From Lotus japonicus (Eukaryota; Streptophyta; Magnoliopsida; Fabales; Fabaceae), in contig NC_080041.1 of the NCBI RefSeq assembly GCF_012489685.1, positions 107,911,760-107,975,759 on the forward strand: DNA of 64,000 nucleotides, in the 5' to 3' direction. Both the position numbers and the translations under genes were made by a program. Below are positions 1 through 10,390 of the stretch, in pieces (position 1 is the stretch's first letter; every line of letters begins with the position of its first letter). A model generated the notes under the pieces. It ran no database searches, was not told the origin of the DNA, and saw only the letters and a list, made by a program, of their open reading frames with translations.

Positions 1-980
1 ATGGCCTGAGATACAATATATGCTTGATAAAATTCCGGGACAACTTCCTGAATCCAGACCAGACATCATCACTAGAGTTTTCAAGCTCAAACTTGATCAA
101 CTCATGAAACACGTAGTGCAAGGACAACATTTTGGCAAAATAATATCAGGTAAAGATCCTTACTTTTAAACTTAACTTCATCAACTACACTACACATACC
201 TTTTATCCCTATTAAGAATTTAAAATTCTTAGTTAAAACAATATTTTGTAATTTAAATAATATATATATATACATATGAATATCATTGTCATTAAATATA
301 CATGTTTAAAAAAATTACACTTCTTTGTAAATATATATACATATATGTGTGTGTATAACACAAAAAATGGACATTCTATTTTAATCTAATATTTTCTTTT
401 TCAGCATTATACACCATAGAGTTCCAAAAGAGAGGACTTCCTCATGCTCATATTCTTCTATGGCTTCATCAGAAAAATAAGTACCCAACAACACAAGACA
501 TAGATAAGATAATAACAGCATAATTACCATCTGAAACACAAGATCCAGAGGGTTTTAATGCTGTCACACAGTTAATGGGTGCATGGACCATGTGGAGAAG
601 CAAACAAAAATTCACCTTGCATGGTTGATGGTTTTTGTAGCAAAAATTATCCAAAAAGGTACAGCCCTGAAACAACGATTGATAAGGATGGATTTCCTAC
701 CTATAGAAGAAGGGAAGATGGAAGACATGTCCAAAAAGGAGACATCAGGTTAGACAACCGCTATGTCGTTCCTTATAACCGAGATTTGTTACTCAGATTT
801 CAAGCACACATAAATGTGGAATGGTGCAACAAGTCAAGAGCCATAAAGTATCTTTTTAAATATATCCACAAAGGCCCTGATAGAGCAACTGTGCTGATAG
901 AAGATAATGTGTCTCCCCAAAACACACAAACACCACTCAAGATAACAGAAGTTAATGAGATCAAAACATACTTGGATTGC
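1..980 (+). pseudogene. Helitron Rep (HUH endonuclease) domain, 5'-truncated and broken
   Basis: N-terminal half of a plant Helitron RepHel protein, the rolling-circle endonuclease that nicks and transfers single-stranded DNA. The frame is already open at base 1. An exon ends at 149 and a GT-AG intron (150-404) joins it to an exon reading YTIEFQKRGLPHAHILLWL; HAH (443-451) is the HUH metal-binding motif. An in-frame TAA at 521-523 interrupts the protein, and a one-base shift near 575 moves the frame to that of MHGPCGEANKNSPC. The catalytic-tyrosine region is recognisable as YLFKYIHKGPDRA (about 845-890). A second GT-AG intron at 983-1080 leads into the helicase part. Motif order and intron positions match plant Helitrons. 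One stop and one frameshift make it a pseudogene. The 5' Helitron end is outside the window. Confidence 0.88.
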
Positions 981-1080
981 AGGTATATTCATCTGTTTAA
1001 GTCTTTAAATTTATACTAATTATCAATGTCAATTTTGATTAAAAAAAATTATTTTAAACACTTGAAAATATCATATGCAG

Positions 1081-2124
1081 GTATGTCTCCGCATGTGAGG
1101 CATGCTGGAGAATTTTTTATTTTGATATACACTACAAAACTGTGGGAGTTACCAGATTAAGCTTCCATTTGCCCGGTGAGAACTCGATCACTTTAAGAGA
1201 TTCAGACCGATTGTCAAATGTCATTACAAGAGAAGGAATTGAAGACACCATGTTCACGGAATGGATGAGAATGAATTCAATCCACCTCGATGCAAGAAAG
1301 TTAACATATTTGGAATTCCCCACCAAATTTGTTTGGGATAAACAAAACAAAATATGGAAAATAAGGAAGGTCGGAACAACAATTGGCAGAATTTATTATG
1401 CACACCCAACATCAGGTGAAAGATATTACTTGAGAATTCTATTAAATATAGTTCGGGGGCCACAAAACTACGAAGAAATCAAGACGGTAGGTGGCGTGAC
1501 ACATGCATCTTTCAAACAAGCATGTAATGCTCTAGGTCTCTTGGATGATGATAAGGAATTGAATGAAGCATTGGCTGAATCAGGGCATTGGGCAACAGGT
1601 TTCCAACTGCGGGACTTATTTGTCACTCTGCTCCTTTTTGCAGAAGTGTCAAATGTCAAAGAATTCTGGGAGAAGAATTGGCAATTGTTGTCTGAGGACA
1701 TACTCTACAACAAAAGGCGATTATTTCATCACTTCGGTTTGCAGCTAACCGAAAAACAAATTCAGACATACTGCTTGATTGAAATTGAGAAACTTTTGAT
1801 CAAGAATGGAAAGCAGCTAATTGATTATGATGGAATGCCATTACCAGAAAAATCAGCAATAGAAGCCTTGGATAATAGACTTATTCGAGAAGAGCTTAAT
1901 TACAATATTCAGGAATTAGAAGAGGAGCATGAAAGATGCCACCCATTACTAAATGAGCAGCAAAGAGAAATATACAATCATGTTATAGATGTTGTGACAA
2001 GTAATACAGGAGGACTCTACTTTGTTTACGGCCATGGAGGTACCGGAAAAACCTTTCTCTATAGGACAATCATTGCAAGGCTCAGGGCTGCAAAGAAAAT
2101 TGTGCTTGCTGTTGCTTCATCAGG
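1081..2124 (+). pseudogene. Helitron PIF1-like helicase, N-terminal part
   Basis: Continuation of the RepHel protein. After the acceptor at 1080 the exon opens with YVSACEACWRIF and RLSFHLPGENSI, conserved Rep-to-helicase linker motifs of plant Helitrons. It stays open for about 350 codons to a Walker A box GHGGTGKT (2030-2053) followed by FLYRTIIARLRA, the start of the PIF1-type helicase. The exon stops at VASSG next to GTAATT (about 2125), where plant Helitron genes often have an intron. No later helicase exon (the usual HSRF and DEA motifs) is visible in the following AT-rich DNA, so the 3' two-thirds of the helicase is missing. Stop-free over this length but without a partner exon or an intact Rep, so non-autonomous. 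Confidence 0.88.
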
Positions 2125-2365
2125 TAATTAACTACTTAATACCTTATTCTTTTCTAAACATAATATTCATTCAATTGAATCATTCAAAAATATCATAAAT
2201 TCTTAATCTATATAAGACAAATCAACAACATAAAAAATACCCAACACAAAAAATACTTTATACAAAACATGATATAATATGCAGAGATAGACTGTAAGAA
2301 ACTACTCCTTAGAATGCAGAGATAGACCGGAAAAAATACTTAGCAATATTGGTGAGATAAGTTAC

Positions 2366-2440
2366 CTCGGCGGTGACGTCAAAGATGAACTCGCCCACGT
2401 TCCTGTTGAAGCCAAGACACACTGTCCCACAACACCTCTC
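2366..2440 (-). other. Exon-like block, unidentified captured fragment
   Basis: On the minus strand a GC-richer block reads CGTVCLGFNRNVGEFIFDV and TAE, then meets a consensus donor (GAG|GTAACT). It stands out from AT-rich flanks and lies in the same orientation as the homeobox exon 300 bp away. I do not recognise the source gene. It may be a gene fragment captured by the Helitron or part of the flanking host DNA. Confidence 0.35.
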
Positions 2441-2693
2441 ACCACGCCACCACAAATGCCAGTATGAAACCAGAGAAATCAACAAAAACCCAAAACCATG
2501 CAAATTTTATCTGAACCTACAACTGACCCCTTTTCTTCCATTCCCTTAACAGATTATCTTTCATTTTCTTATGTGGTCCGTTCGTTCATCATGTACTATA
2601 ATTACATTAAAATTAACAGAGTAAAAATTCCCTCTTAGATACAATGTAAAAGTGTGGTGAATTGTGGAAAGCTGAGAGTGGAGAGGTACAAAC

Positions 2694-2754
2694 CTGATTT
2701 CGGGATAGACCAATCTTTCTTGCCAACAGATGCTTATCTGCATTGCTCGGGTAC
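2694..2754 (-). pseudogene. Isolated 61-bp exon of a BEL1-like homeobox gene
   Basis: The minus strand carries a polypyrimidine stretch ending TTTCTCAG, then exactly 61 bp encoding YPSNADKHLLARKIGLSRNQ, then a GT donor. In BEL1-like (BLH) TALE homeobox genes a short exon of this size encodes the first part of the homeodomain, usually YPSD.DKHMLA.QTGLSR.Q, and the next exon begins VSNWFINARVR. The 61-bp length, phase and splice signals are preserved. The upstream part of the homeodomain and the VSNWFINARVR exon are absent nearby (the following bases read VCTSPLS). It is a single stranded exon with intron edges, most simply a DNA-level gene capture by a mobile element. It has no function expected alone. 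Confidence 0.75.
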
Positions 2755-4080
2755 CTGAGAAAGAGACCAGAAAATGACATCAGTTTCCTTCCCCTTAACT
2801 GTAAACCTTTCCCTAACACTTCTGCCATGGTGGGTATCGGTGGCCATGATTAGACGAAGGATTGATTAGGGTTAGGGAGAGACAATACAAATCAAAGTAC
2901 GCCGCCATGTCTGTTGAGATCGACCACGAATTGGGAGAGAGGAGCTCAATTTTCTTCTTGATTTCCCCCTTTTACAGCCACAAATTTGATAGACCATAAA
3001 TTTCATGTTTCTCACTTTGAGCCCCATTCACGTGATTTTCCCCTTCTGTTGATCTTTTACTTTTGTGTTTTAAATATAAACAAAATTATGAATTAAATTA
3101 TTTAAAATATTAAAATATAATCAATTATATGTTTTTTAAAGGGTTATTATGTATTTTAGAAATACATACTTTTCTTTAAAGATTTCTAACCGTAAAAAAA
3201 GATTTGATAAAAACAAACACATCATAACTATTTCAAATTTCAAAAAAAAAATCATAAAAAATTATGGCAATTTAAACTTAATATCATGAAAAAATATTTA
3301 ATTCACTTTATTAACAAGCCGCCACCTTGATTACCAGGAAAGTTCACAAATAGAAATTTATATAAAGTGAATTTAAATCATACATAAAAGCTTATCATTT
3401 TATCATAACTTTTTAAGCTTATCCTTCTTTAACACAATGTCTAGGTACCATACCACTAAGTTTTATATTTTCGCGGTCAAGTTGTTAAATACATAGTTAA
3501 AAAGTTACAAGTATAATTACTCAGTGGAAGAATCTGATGATCCAATTTGTTACTTTTTTGACGTTGATGATCTAGTTTTTTTTGATAAATTAAAAGAACA
3601 AACCAGAAAATTTTTAAAAAAAATTAAAATTAGATGATTTAAAATATTTGAATATAATCTATTATGTATTTTTTAAAGGATTATTATGCATTTTACAAAT
3701 ACTTTCTTTTCTTTAATGATTTGTTAAAAAATAAAACTTCATAACTATTCCAAATTAAAAAAAAATCATAGTTAATTATACCAATTTAAAATAAATATTA
3801 TTAAAAAATAATTACTTCGCTATAAGACGTATTCTTGAAAAGAATTTTAATCTTTAACACACCTATTTCAAACATGATACTTCAAAGAGAGAATCAGTGG
3901 TTGAACCAAAAATTAAATTTATTATCTATAAATTGTTTTCCCATAATGAAGTATTGCACTATTAATTTATGTTAATTCTTATAAACATTGAAAAAAATGA
4001 ACACACATAAAAAACTATTATGCAAAAAATAAATTTAATTCTTATAAAAATATAACTCCCTCACCCCTCTTTATCTTAAT
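2755..4080. repeat. AT-rich DNA with a diverged direct duplication
   Basis: No gene seen. The segment around 3080-3302 and the segment around 3628-3820 are diverged direct copies of each other (shared blocks include TTAAAATATT, ATTATGTATTTT, ATACTTTC and CATAACTATT), about 550 bp apart. A short ATG-initiated stretch near 2900 on the minus strand (MAAYFDLYCL...) is not supported by anything else. Confidence 0.4.
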
Positions 4081-5260
4081 TTCAGGAGGATAGATATAGA
4101 ACAATACTAAACTCAACTTGCTACTACCCAGATGCAGTATATACCATAGTCCCACATCAATCCACTTTTATTTATTTTCTCTCTTCTCTATATTTGATCT
4201 ATGGTTGCTCATGATTCATGAGTTTCTATTTTTATTTATTTATTTTGAAGGAATGGCCAAAAGGTTCATTAGAGGAGACTATGCAAAACGCCATAAAATC
4301 ATGGGAGATGGAGCTTTCACACAAAACCCGCTTGAAGATTTTAGAACCATAAGTCGTTCTGAAATCTTCAAGCTCTTTGCTAATGGAAATTAATTAACCA
4401 CATGTTGTCTCAGATTATTTGATTTTTTTTCATGAATTAATTGAGTACATTTTCCTCGGACTAATTTGATTGTCCTCTATATTCACATGATTTTGGATGT
4501 CATTGGATCAAAGTTTCATAACTCTTTGAGGTTCTGCTTTTTCCAAAAAGAGATCACAAAAGACAAAGAGAACCTCCTCAATTTTTTATTTCTTTATGCA
4601 TAAGAGTACAACTCCTTAGTATTTTAATTTCTTTAATTCAGAGTTGGAGGTTGATATTTGTTTACATAACCTCTTCTAAATAAAATCAAATAAGCTTTTC
4701 TAAAAGGAGCTTTTATCTACTTTGTGCAATTTTACCTTCTTGCACTTTTTTGATAGACATAGAACAATACAAATTCAACTTGCTGCCATCTTCGGGCAAG
4801 CTAAACATTTTCATAATAGGAAAGATCTGCAGCTTAAAGATCTGCAAACGGTGAAGGGCAAGATCGTTCTCTCAAATTGTGGTAAGAACCCTTCTTCTAA
4901 TTTTTTCTACCATTTGTTTTGTGGAAAACGAAGCGAGAGGGAAGAAATCCACAAAGAGCAAGAGCAAGATCGTTCTCTCCAACTGTAGTAAGAACCTTTT
5001 CTTTTTTTTCTCTTCTTTTTGTGTTTTGACTTCAGAGTACAGACTTTTAATTTTTCTACAATTTGTTTTTCACATTAGGTTGTTGTCTTCTTTATTCTCA
5101 TTTCTCATCTTCCACTCCAGTAAGATACACTCTTTATTCCTCAATTCATTTTTTTGTTCACATTAGGTTGTTATCTTCTTTATTTTATTCCTCATATGGG
5201 TGCATGATTTCAAAAATGACACCTTATGAGGTATCCCCTAGCTTAAGAAGTTCCCCAATA
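4080..5260 (+). other. Unidentified region with local duplications
   Basis: No recognised gene. A 46-codon ATG frame at 4253-4393 (MAKRFIRGDYAKRHKIMGDG...) is not known to me. Around it the sequence is internally duplicated: ATAGAACAATAC..AACTTGCT occurs at about 4093-4122 and 4757-4784; GCAAGATCGTTCTCTC..GTAAGAACC at about 4858-4890 and 4965-4996; and CACATTAGGTTGTT.TCTTCTTTATT at about 5070 and 5159. The second and third pairs include GTAAG donor-like sites, so this could be remains of duplicated exons of a non-coding transcript. Low confidence. Confidence 0.25.
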
Positions 5261-5899
5261 CTATAATTCTTTTTATTCTCTCCTCAACCTGTTATCTCAA
5301 TTGATTCTCTCCTAATTATTTACTAAACCTCTCTTATACTTTCTATTAAAAAGATATTCTTTTTAATTTTTTAAGACCAAGAATTGTCACTCATACATTT
5401 ACAAGTTTCAATGCCCTCATTTTGGAAGAGCACTCTTATAAGGCCAAATGTGACATCTTCTCTTTCATTTATATGTGCTTATTGTGGATATTGAAGAATT
5501 TAGTGGTTACATATTAGTAATTAATAACATTTAGGAATTTCATAGGGCATGATTAGTTAGTTAGGATTTATACAAGACATTAATCCTAAAAAAATAGAAG
5601 TTAATCGTTCAAACATTGAATTTGATATCAATGCCAATAAAATCTTTCCACTAACCCTTTCCACTACAACAATTACAAGTACTTACTTTTCACTAACCCT
5701 CTTATAAGTCTACTTCTCTATTTGTGGCAATTCAATACACAAGCTGATTTATTGTTGAATGCATATATTGACAGGAGTGGGAAAGGGAAAGACCTAAGTC
5801 AGGTGGTCCAACTCCCATTGAAGAGGACAAAGAGGGGGGAAGAGAAAGAAGAGGAAGAAGAAAATGATGATTCTGAGAAGCAGGACAAAAATAGTATAT
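5261..5899. other. Intergenic, nothing supported
   Basis: AT-rich sequence with a short acidic frame at 5722-5976 (GEEKEEEEEN...) that runs into the inverted repeat and matches nothing I know. No signals worth annotating. Confidence 0.5.
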
Positions 5900-6241
5900 A
5901 TAATTCGATTCATGAACAAGTTTCCTATACAAAAACAATCATATACGACGCAACCCAAATAGGCTGCAAAGAATAAAATCTGCCTTTCAATTTATCAAAA
6001 AAACTCTCTTCAATAATAAAGTTGTATCTTTGTCAATTCACCATGAATAACTCAATATTAATGTATCAAACATATTCAATATTAATTGAGTTATTCATGG
6101 TGAATTGACAAAGATACAACTTTATTATTGAAGAGAGTTTTTTTGATAAATTGAAAGGCAGATTTTATTCTTTGCAGCCTATTTGGGTTGCGTCGTATAT
6201 GATTGTTTTTGTATAGGAAACTTGTTCATGAATCGAATTAT
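5900..6241. repeat. Perfect long inverted repeat, 157-bp arms, 28-bp loop
   Basis: Arms 5900-6056 and 6085-6241 are exact reverse complements base by base as far as I can check, separated by 28 bp. The arms contain no ORF of note. The right arm runs on into LTR-like sequence ending near 6345, so the left arm may be an inverted copy of part of that LTR. A transcript crossing it would fold into a long perfect duplex, a substrate for Dicer-like enzymes. Perfect identity over the whole arm implies recent origin, gene conversion or a fold-back artefact in the assembly. Confidence 0.9.
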
Positions 6242-6244
6242 TGA

Positions 6245-6358
6245 GGAAGATTTGTAGGTGAAACTATAACCTTTTCCTTGGTGGTCTTCTTTGTTAACCC
6301 ATCGGTGTAGGTTTTCTTGTTTTGAACTCCCCTGTCATCCCAACAGTTGTATCATAGC
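6245..6358 (+). mobile_element. LTR-like 3' end followed by degenerate initiator-Met primer site
   Basis: The segment ends CCCAACA (to 6345) and is followed by GTTGTATCATAGC (6346-6358). That resembles TTGGTATCAGAGC, the primer-binding site complementary to initiator tRNA-Met used by most plant Ty1/copia elements, with about three differences. The continuation (GATGTTCCGGTTCTCGAG...) looks like a copia leader. No gag or pol follows, so this would be a truncated element. Evidence is short-motif only. Confidence 0.35.
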
Positions 6359-6581
6359 TGATGTTCCGGTTCTCGAGTATTAATTTGGTGACATTGATTA
6401 GTTTGTGGAGTAGAGTGTTCGACTAGTTGTCCGGTCTCGTCCCATGATTGTGGAGTGTTCTTTGTTCGTTTATCTGGACTCAAAGATAATCTATGTCTGA
6501 GTGGTAGCATTGTAGTGTGGTGGTGACTGGTGACTCAAATAACACTTGAGAGGGAATTGATGGGTTTTCAAATGTGAGTTT

Positions 6582-6672
6582 GGAGCCTCATATTGTTTAA
6601 GAATGAGTTAGTTGAAATATAAGAGAGTGGTTCAAATACCCATTGCCTCTTATATTTCAAATATGAGGCTCC
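6582..6672. repeat. Short imperfect foldback
   Basis: GGAGCCTCATATT (6582-6594) pairs with AATATGAGGCTCC (6660-6672), and inside it TGAAATATAAGAG (6613-6625) pairs with CTCTTATATTTCA (6647-6659). The two stems overlap by one or two bases, so they compete rather than extend each other. No miRNA-like mature sequence recognised. Confidence 0.45.
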
Positions 6673-7149
6673 ACTCTCTCTACTCTAATATGTATTCGTG
6701 TTGTTGTAACACAAATCAAACTGGAGATAGATGCCCTCTACATCGCAAACTCATTTCTATTAGATTGGAGATCCTCTCAAAGCACTACTACTCTAGCACC
6801 AAGTTCAATCTTGATGTGGGGTGGATTGGAGAATACGGCACATGCTTCAGCCTTGTAGAGATGAGATTAAAAAAAAGAAATTGAAACTTGAAAACAATTG
6901 CGCATAAACTAAAATATAAAAGTGCATAAGATATATCCATGAGGGTAAAGGTGTTTTGATTGATATTGATAAAATTTAATTATTATGAAAAATTGATAGG
7001 TTTCACTCATGATTTTGCATAAAAATTTTCCTTTTGGAGCCTTTGGTTCAGCTCCATACCCTTTGATCTATCATACACAAGGAGGATCTTCTAATTAGAA
7101 TATAGAAATTTTGATTGAAAATGGTGGTTTTGAATATTTGATCATACAT

Positions 7150-7262
7150 CTAGAAGAAGAGAAGTAACCCATCAAGGTCCTTCAAAACCTCCCAGCATTC
7201 AAGTTGAGATCACTGAATACTGGAAGCCTTTGAGGGAACATGAAGAGTTCTTTTTTCAATCA
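7150..7262 (-). ncRNA. MIR477-like precursor hairpin (copy C)
   Basis: Read on the minus strand, the 5' arm contains the 15-base core CCCTCAAAGGCTTCC within a 21-base candidate mature site (7218-7238). That core is the centre of the plant miR477 family as I remember it; the family is reported to target GRAS transcription factors. About 18 bases of loop later, the 3' arm (7176-7198) pairs with it over 23 positions with only three non-pairs, counting G:U as paired. This short, well-paired stem with the mature site on the 5' arm is the expected plant pre-miRNA layout. A TATA box lies 75-95 bp upstream. Three similar loci occur in the window. Expression is not shown by sequence. Confidence 0.7.
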
Positions 7263-7314
7263 ATCTCTCACTGTTATTATGTGTATGTGATTAATTAGTG
7301 AAGAAACATAATTG

Positions 7315-7330
7315 GGTTTATATTTATAGA
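7315..7330 (-). promoter_or_regulatory. TATA box upstream of MIR477-like copy C
   Basis: Minus-strand TCTATAAATATAAA about 80 bp before the candidate mature miRNA. A TATA box at roughly this distance recurs at all four hairpins, which argues for Pol II transcription of each. Confidence 0.55.
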
Positions 7331-8230
7331 CGTGCATGGTTGGCCCTTGCTCTTCAAGAGAGGTGAAAAGAATCTAATATCATATCTTATTTGATTCATT
7401 ATTCGGTTCTCTATGGTTTTGCTTTAATTTACTTCCCATCTTTTATTGTCATATGTCTTATCGTTATGTCTCTTAATAGAAAGAAATAAAATAGAAATGA
7501 GTAATGAAATGAAGATATATTTCTTCTCTCTTTTATCGCGGTGTATAGTATGAACCTGATCCACCATAGTTTCTAATAGTCTATAAGTGAACTATAATGT
7601 AAAAATGTGAGATTTTTTTCCAAGAATATGAAAATACAAAAGTAACCCTAAGAAATATAATTCTCACATTCTCACCGATTGGGTCCAATCAGTCATAAAC
7701 CACCTTTCGACCAACGTCCATTTTACACATAGAATTAACCATTGTCGGACTTTGCCCCTCACTCTAGTATCGACATTGTCCTATCCTTCAACCCCCACCT
7801 TCATCTCGTCTTCTTCTTCTTCCTTCCCCTCCTCAATGAGGGTTCGGGAGAAATGCACAAGATCAAAGTGACAATTGAGGCCAAGAAAGCACATAATGAT
7901 CAAATCCTCTGTAGTGCATCCCGTTTCGGTGTTTGAAAAGAATGCAAATGATTGCAACATGAATTTAAAGAATGGGTTGAAATTGGGAGAATGAGATAAA
8001 GGAAATGAATAGAAGAGAAGAGAAAATGTGGACAAGTATTCACATTGTCGATGCGGAGAGGAACTCTATGAAGTGGTGGTGGAAGCTAGAAAGGTCACTC
8101 TCTGCACTCTACTTAGCATCTCGGTTTGGGGCTAGTTTACGGGTTAGGTTGGTCACACAGTGGAGGTCACGTGGCCGAATGCCGGGGGGGGGGTGTTCCA
8201 CCAAGATCCAACTCACCTAGTCCTCCTGAG
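7331..8230. other. Intergenic, nothing supported
   Basis: AT-rich to 7.7 kb, then mixed composition to 8.2 kb with short frames on both strands (7742-7936, 7781-8035, 8005-8220). None shows a recognisable domain or gene structure. A run of nine to ten G residues lies at about 8184-8193. Confidence 0.5.
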
Positions 8231-8358
8231 CCCCCACGTCCTAGTTCAGAAATTTTAACCTGATTCCCTTTCGGAGTACGCGCTTAGAACGCTATCAGAC
8301 GAGCTTCCCCCGTCCCTTAGACTAACTCATGTGCAAGTGCCGTTCACATGGAACCTTT
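8231..8358 (-). pseudogene. Fragment of nuclear 25S ribosomal RNA gene
   Basis: The minus strand reads GGTTCCATGTGAACGGCACT, TGCACATGAGTTAGTC, GGGACGGGGGAAGC, CGTCTGATAGCG and CGAAAGGGAATCAGGTTAAA in that order, ending near GGACGTGGGGGCTC. This is the order and spacing of a conserved internal segment of plant 25S rRNA. Several substitutions and small deletions (for example after GTTAGTC) and the abrupt loss of similarity at both ends show a degraded inserted fragment, not a working rDNA unit. Its GC content contrasts sharply with its flanks. Confidence 0.8.
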
Positions 8359-8361
8359 CCC

Positions 8362-8920
8362 TCACTAAAAGAAGATAATGACACATTTATGAAATTCAAT
8401 CAACTCAGAATTGTAATGATCTTGGTCGAATATAATATGAATGACTTATTAGACATGAGAATTATAATGATGGGTAGCTCACTTGGTGAGCTAAGGGAAT
8501 GATGGGATTTGTAGGTGAAGGGTCAGAGTTCGAATAATGACGAAGGAACTAATTTACCAACAATTAATAACTAACATTGACCTATTTTAAAAAAAACCGT
8601 GGCCAAATGTGTGGTGGAGTGGAGGTATCATGTGGCTGTTCCAATAGGTGGTGGTGGATATGGGGTTTCACCTTCTTCCCCTTTCAATGTTGGTCCCGCT
8701 CCGGATACCATGTTAGTTGTTACAATTTAAAAGACTTATATTTACCTTAAAAATTAGCTCAAGACGTTATAATTATCTTCCCATATATGAATGTTATCTT
8801 GATTGTTAGATTGCACAAGATTCACTAAAAGAAGATAATGACACGCTTATGAAATTCAATCAACTCAGAATTGTAATGATCTTGGTCGAATATAATATGG
8901 ATGACTTATTAGACATGAGA
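8362..8920 (+). repeat. 99-bp direct repeat, copies at 8362-8460 and 8822-8920
   Basis: The two 99-bp copies differ at about three positions. The first starts within a few bases of the end of the 25S fragment. Sequence between the copies includes a SINE-like unit and a stretch ending in a short A run. The near identity suggests a recent duplication, or two edges of an inserted element. Confidence 0.75.
8470..8595 (+). mobile_element. Possible tRNA-derived SINE
   Basis: GGTAGCTCACTTGGTGAGC resembles a Pol III A box context and GTCAGAGTTCGAATAATG, about 50 bp later, resembles a B box; an A run follows at about 8588. The layout fits a plant tRNA-derived SINE, but I see no clear target-site duplication. 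Confidence 0.35.
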
Positions 8921-9630
8921 AGGATCACAACCTCAAATTGATCGATGTTTGAAATGATGGATGCTATTTAATTAATTTATCTGATACTAGCACAGAATGT
9001 CAACGCACAAACAGCATTAGCCAAATTTTCTTAATCTATATATGGCAATTGAATTTGTTTTTGAAAGTGGCATTGAAATTAATCCAAGATAAAGTAGAGA
9101 GGTTCTGTTACATGGAATGCCCACATGTATATAATTTACCGAATCGTAGCTGTTTATGAAAGCATTTTAAAGCCAAGATAGGCTCACAGTCACTGTGCAT
9201 GAATGGAAAATATTAATTAACAATGAATCGTGTCTTCTCTATATTTATATTGGATATTGGAATATCATATCCTAATTTTCTATTTTTCTCTTTATTTCTG
9301 TTTCAAATTAAACCCATGTATTTTTCAATGAGATAATCTTGTTCGAGTTAATAAAACTCCTATAGACAGCTAGCAAAGTTTTCATTATCAAATATTTAAC
9401 ACAACTCAATCAAATTCAAGACATTTACTTAACTTGGAACAAACTTGCATGTTTAATTTACATCATTTTCCTCCAGACAAGTTATATTGGGAATAAGTTC
9501 TACCTAGTATATCAATAAAGTTACCTTATCTAAAATTTGGCGAATCAATCTCCATGCAGTGGACAAAAAAATGCATGTGAATAGGTGGCTGATTTAAATT
9601 AATTGTGGGATGAGAGAATCAATCTTTCAT
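8921..9630. other. Intergenic, nothing supported
   Basis: AT-rich sequence without coding frames or repeats that I recognise. It contains the distal promoter region, if any, of the hairpin at 9.7 kb. Confidence 0.5.
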
Positions 9631-9633
9631 CTG

Positions 9634-9645
9634 TGTATAAATAGG
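9634..9645 (+). promoter_or_regulatory. TATA box upstream of MIR477-like copy D
   Basis: TGTATAAATAGG, about 80 bp before the candidate mature miRNA at 9719. A classic plant TATA element at the same relative place as in the other three copies. Confidence 0.6.
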
Positions 9646-9703
9646 TGTTCCAATGTTTATAATCTTAAATATATGTGGCTTAAGGGAATTTCAATTCTTT
9701 GAA

Positions 9704-9824
9704 GGGGAAAACCTTCAGTAACCCTCAGAGGCTTCCATAGCACCAAGTTGCGTCAAGTTATAAGTAAAATGACTAGAGACGTGGAGTTGTGGAAACCTTT
9801 TGGGGGGCCACTGAAGTTTTTAAT
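9704..9824 (+). ncRNA. MIR477-like precursor hairpin (copy D)
   Basis: The 5' arm carries ACCCTCAGAGGCTTCCATA (candidate mature site 9719-9739), one base different from the core of the other copies. The 3' arm (9782-9822) contains GGAAACCTTTTGGGGGGCCA and pairs with the 5' arm over about 38 positions, with a 2-base bulge and a handful of mismatches. AAAAC..TTCAGT also pairs with ACTGAAGTTTT at the base of the stem. The loop is about 35 bp. This copy is on the plus strand, head-to-head with copy C. Strong structural case; processing and expression unproven. Confidence 0.7.
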
Positions 9825-10390
9825 CCTGTTTTGAGATCTTCAGCTTAGTGAAATCAGTGAGTTAATTAATTAAACACCAGAATTTGAGCTTATTTGTTTT
9901 CATCCTCAAGTGGCACCATGAACCTACCATTTTGACCATTAGTTCAGGTTTGTTCACTACATAAAAGCATTGACAACTATTTCTAGAAAAGGTTCTTTAT
10001 TTTGGTTTTAGTGAGAGCAATTGATTAATTAATTATAACAAATCTCTGATTTACCTCCTAAATTAATAATGACTGTGATGCTGCATCAATCTTCTCATTA
10101 ATATAATTTGTATCATGACCTTTTGTGAGCGCAGCTGAATCTCTGATTTGTCTCCTAAAATTAATGGATGTGATGTTGCCTTAATTTGCTCATGGTATAT
10201 ATTTGTATTATTACCTATATTGTGTATCATTCATTACATTTGTTGTATATATTTGAATTTCAAATTACATGTAATCTGTCATTAATTCTTTATATTAATA
10301 TATACAGTAGATTAAGGCAGCATCATATCACAGTCACTAAATTTAGGAGACAAAACATGATTTTGTTCCAATTAATCAGCTACTCTTATA
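9825..10390. repeat. Foldback and direct repeats next to a copia end
   Basis: CTGATTTGTCTCCTAAAATT..GATGTGATGTTGCCTTAA (about 10144-10186) is matched in inverted orientation at about 10311-10360 and, less well, in direct orientation at about 10050-10092 (CTGATTTACCTCCTAAATTA). Either a small foldback element or the inner part of a copia LTR, since a copia polypurine tract sits at 10391. No coding sequence. Confidence 0.45.
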
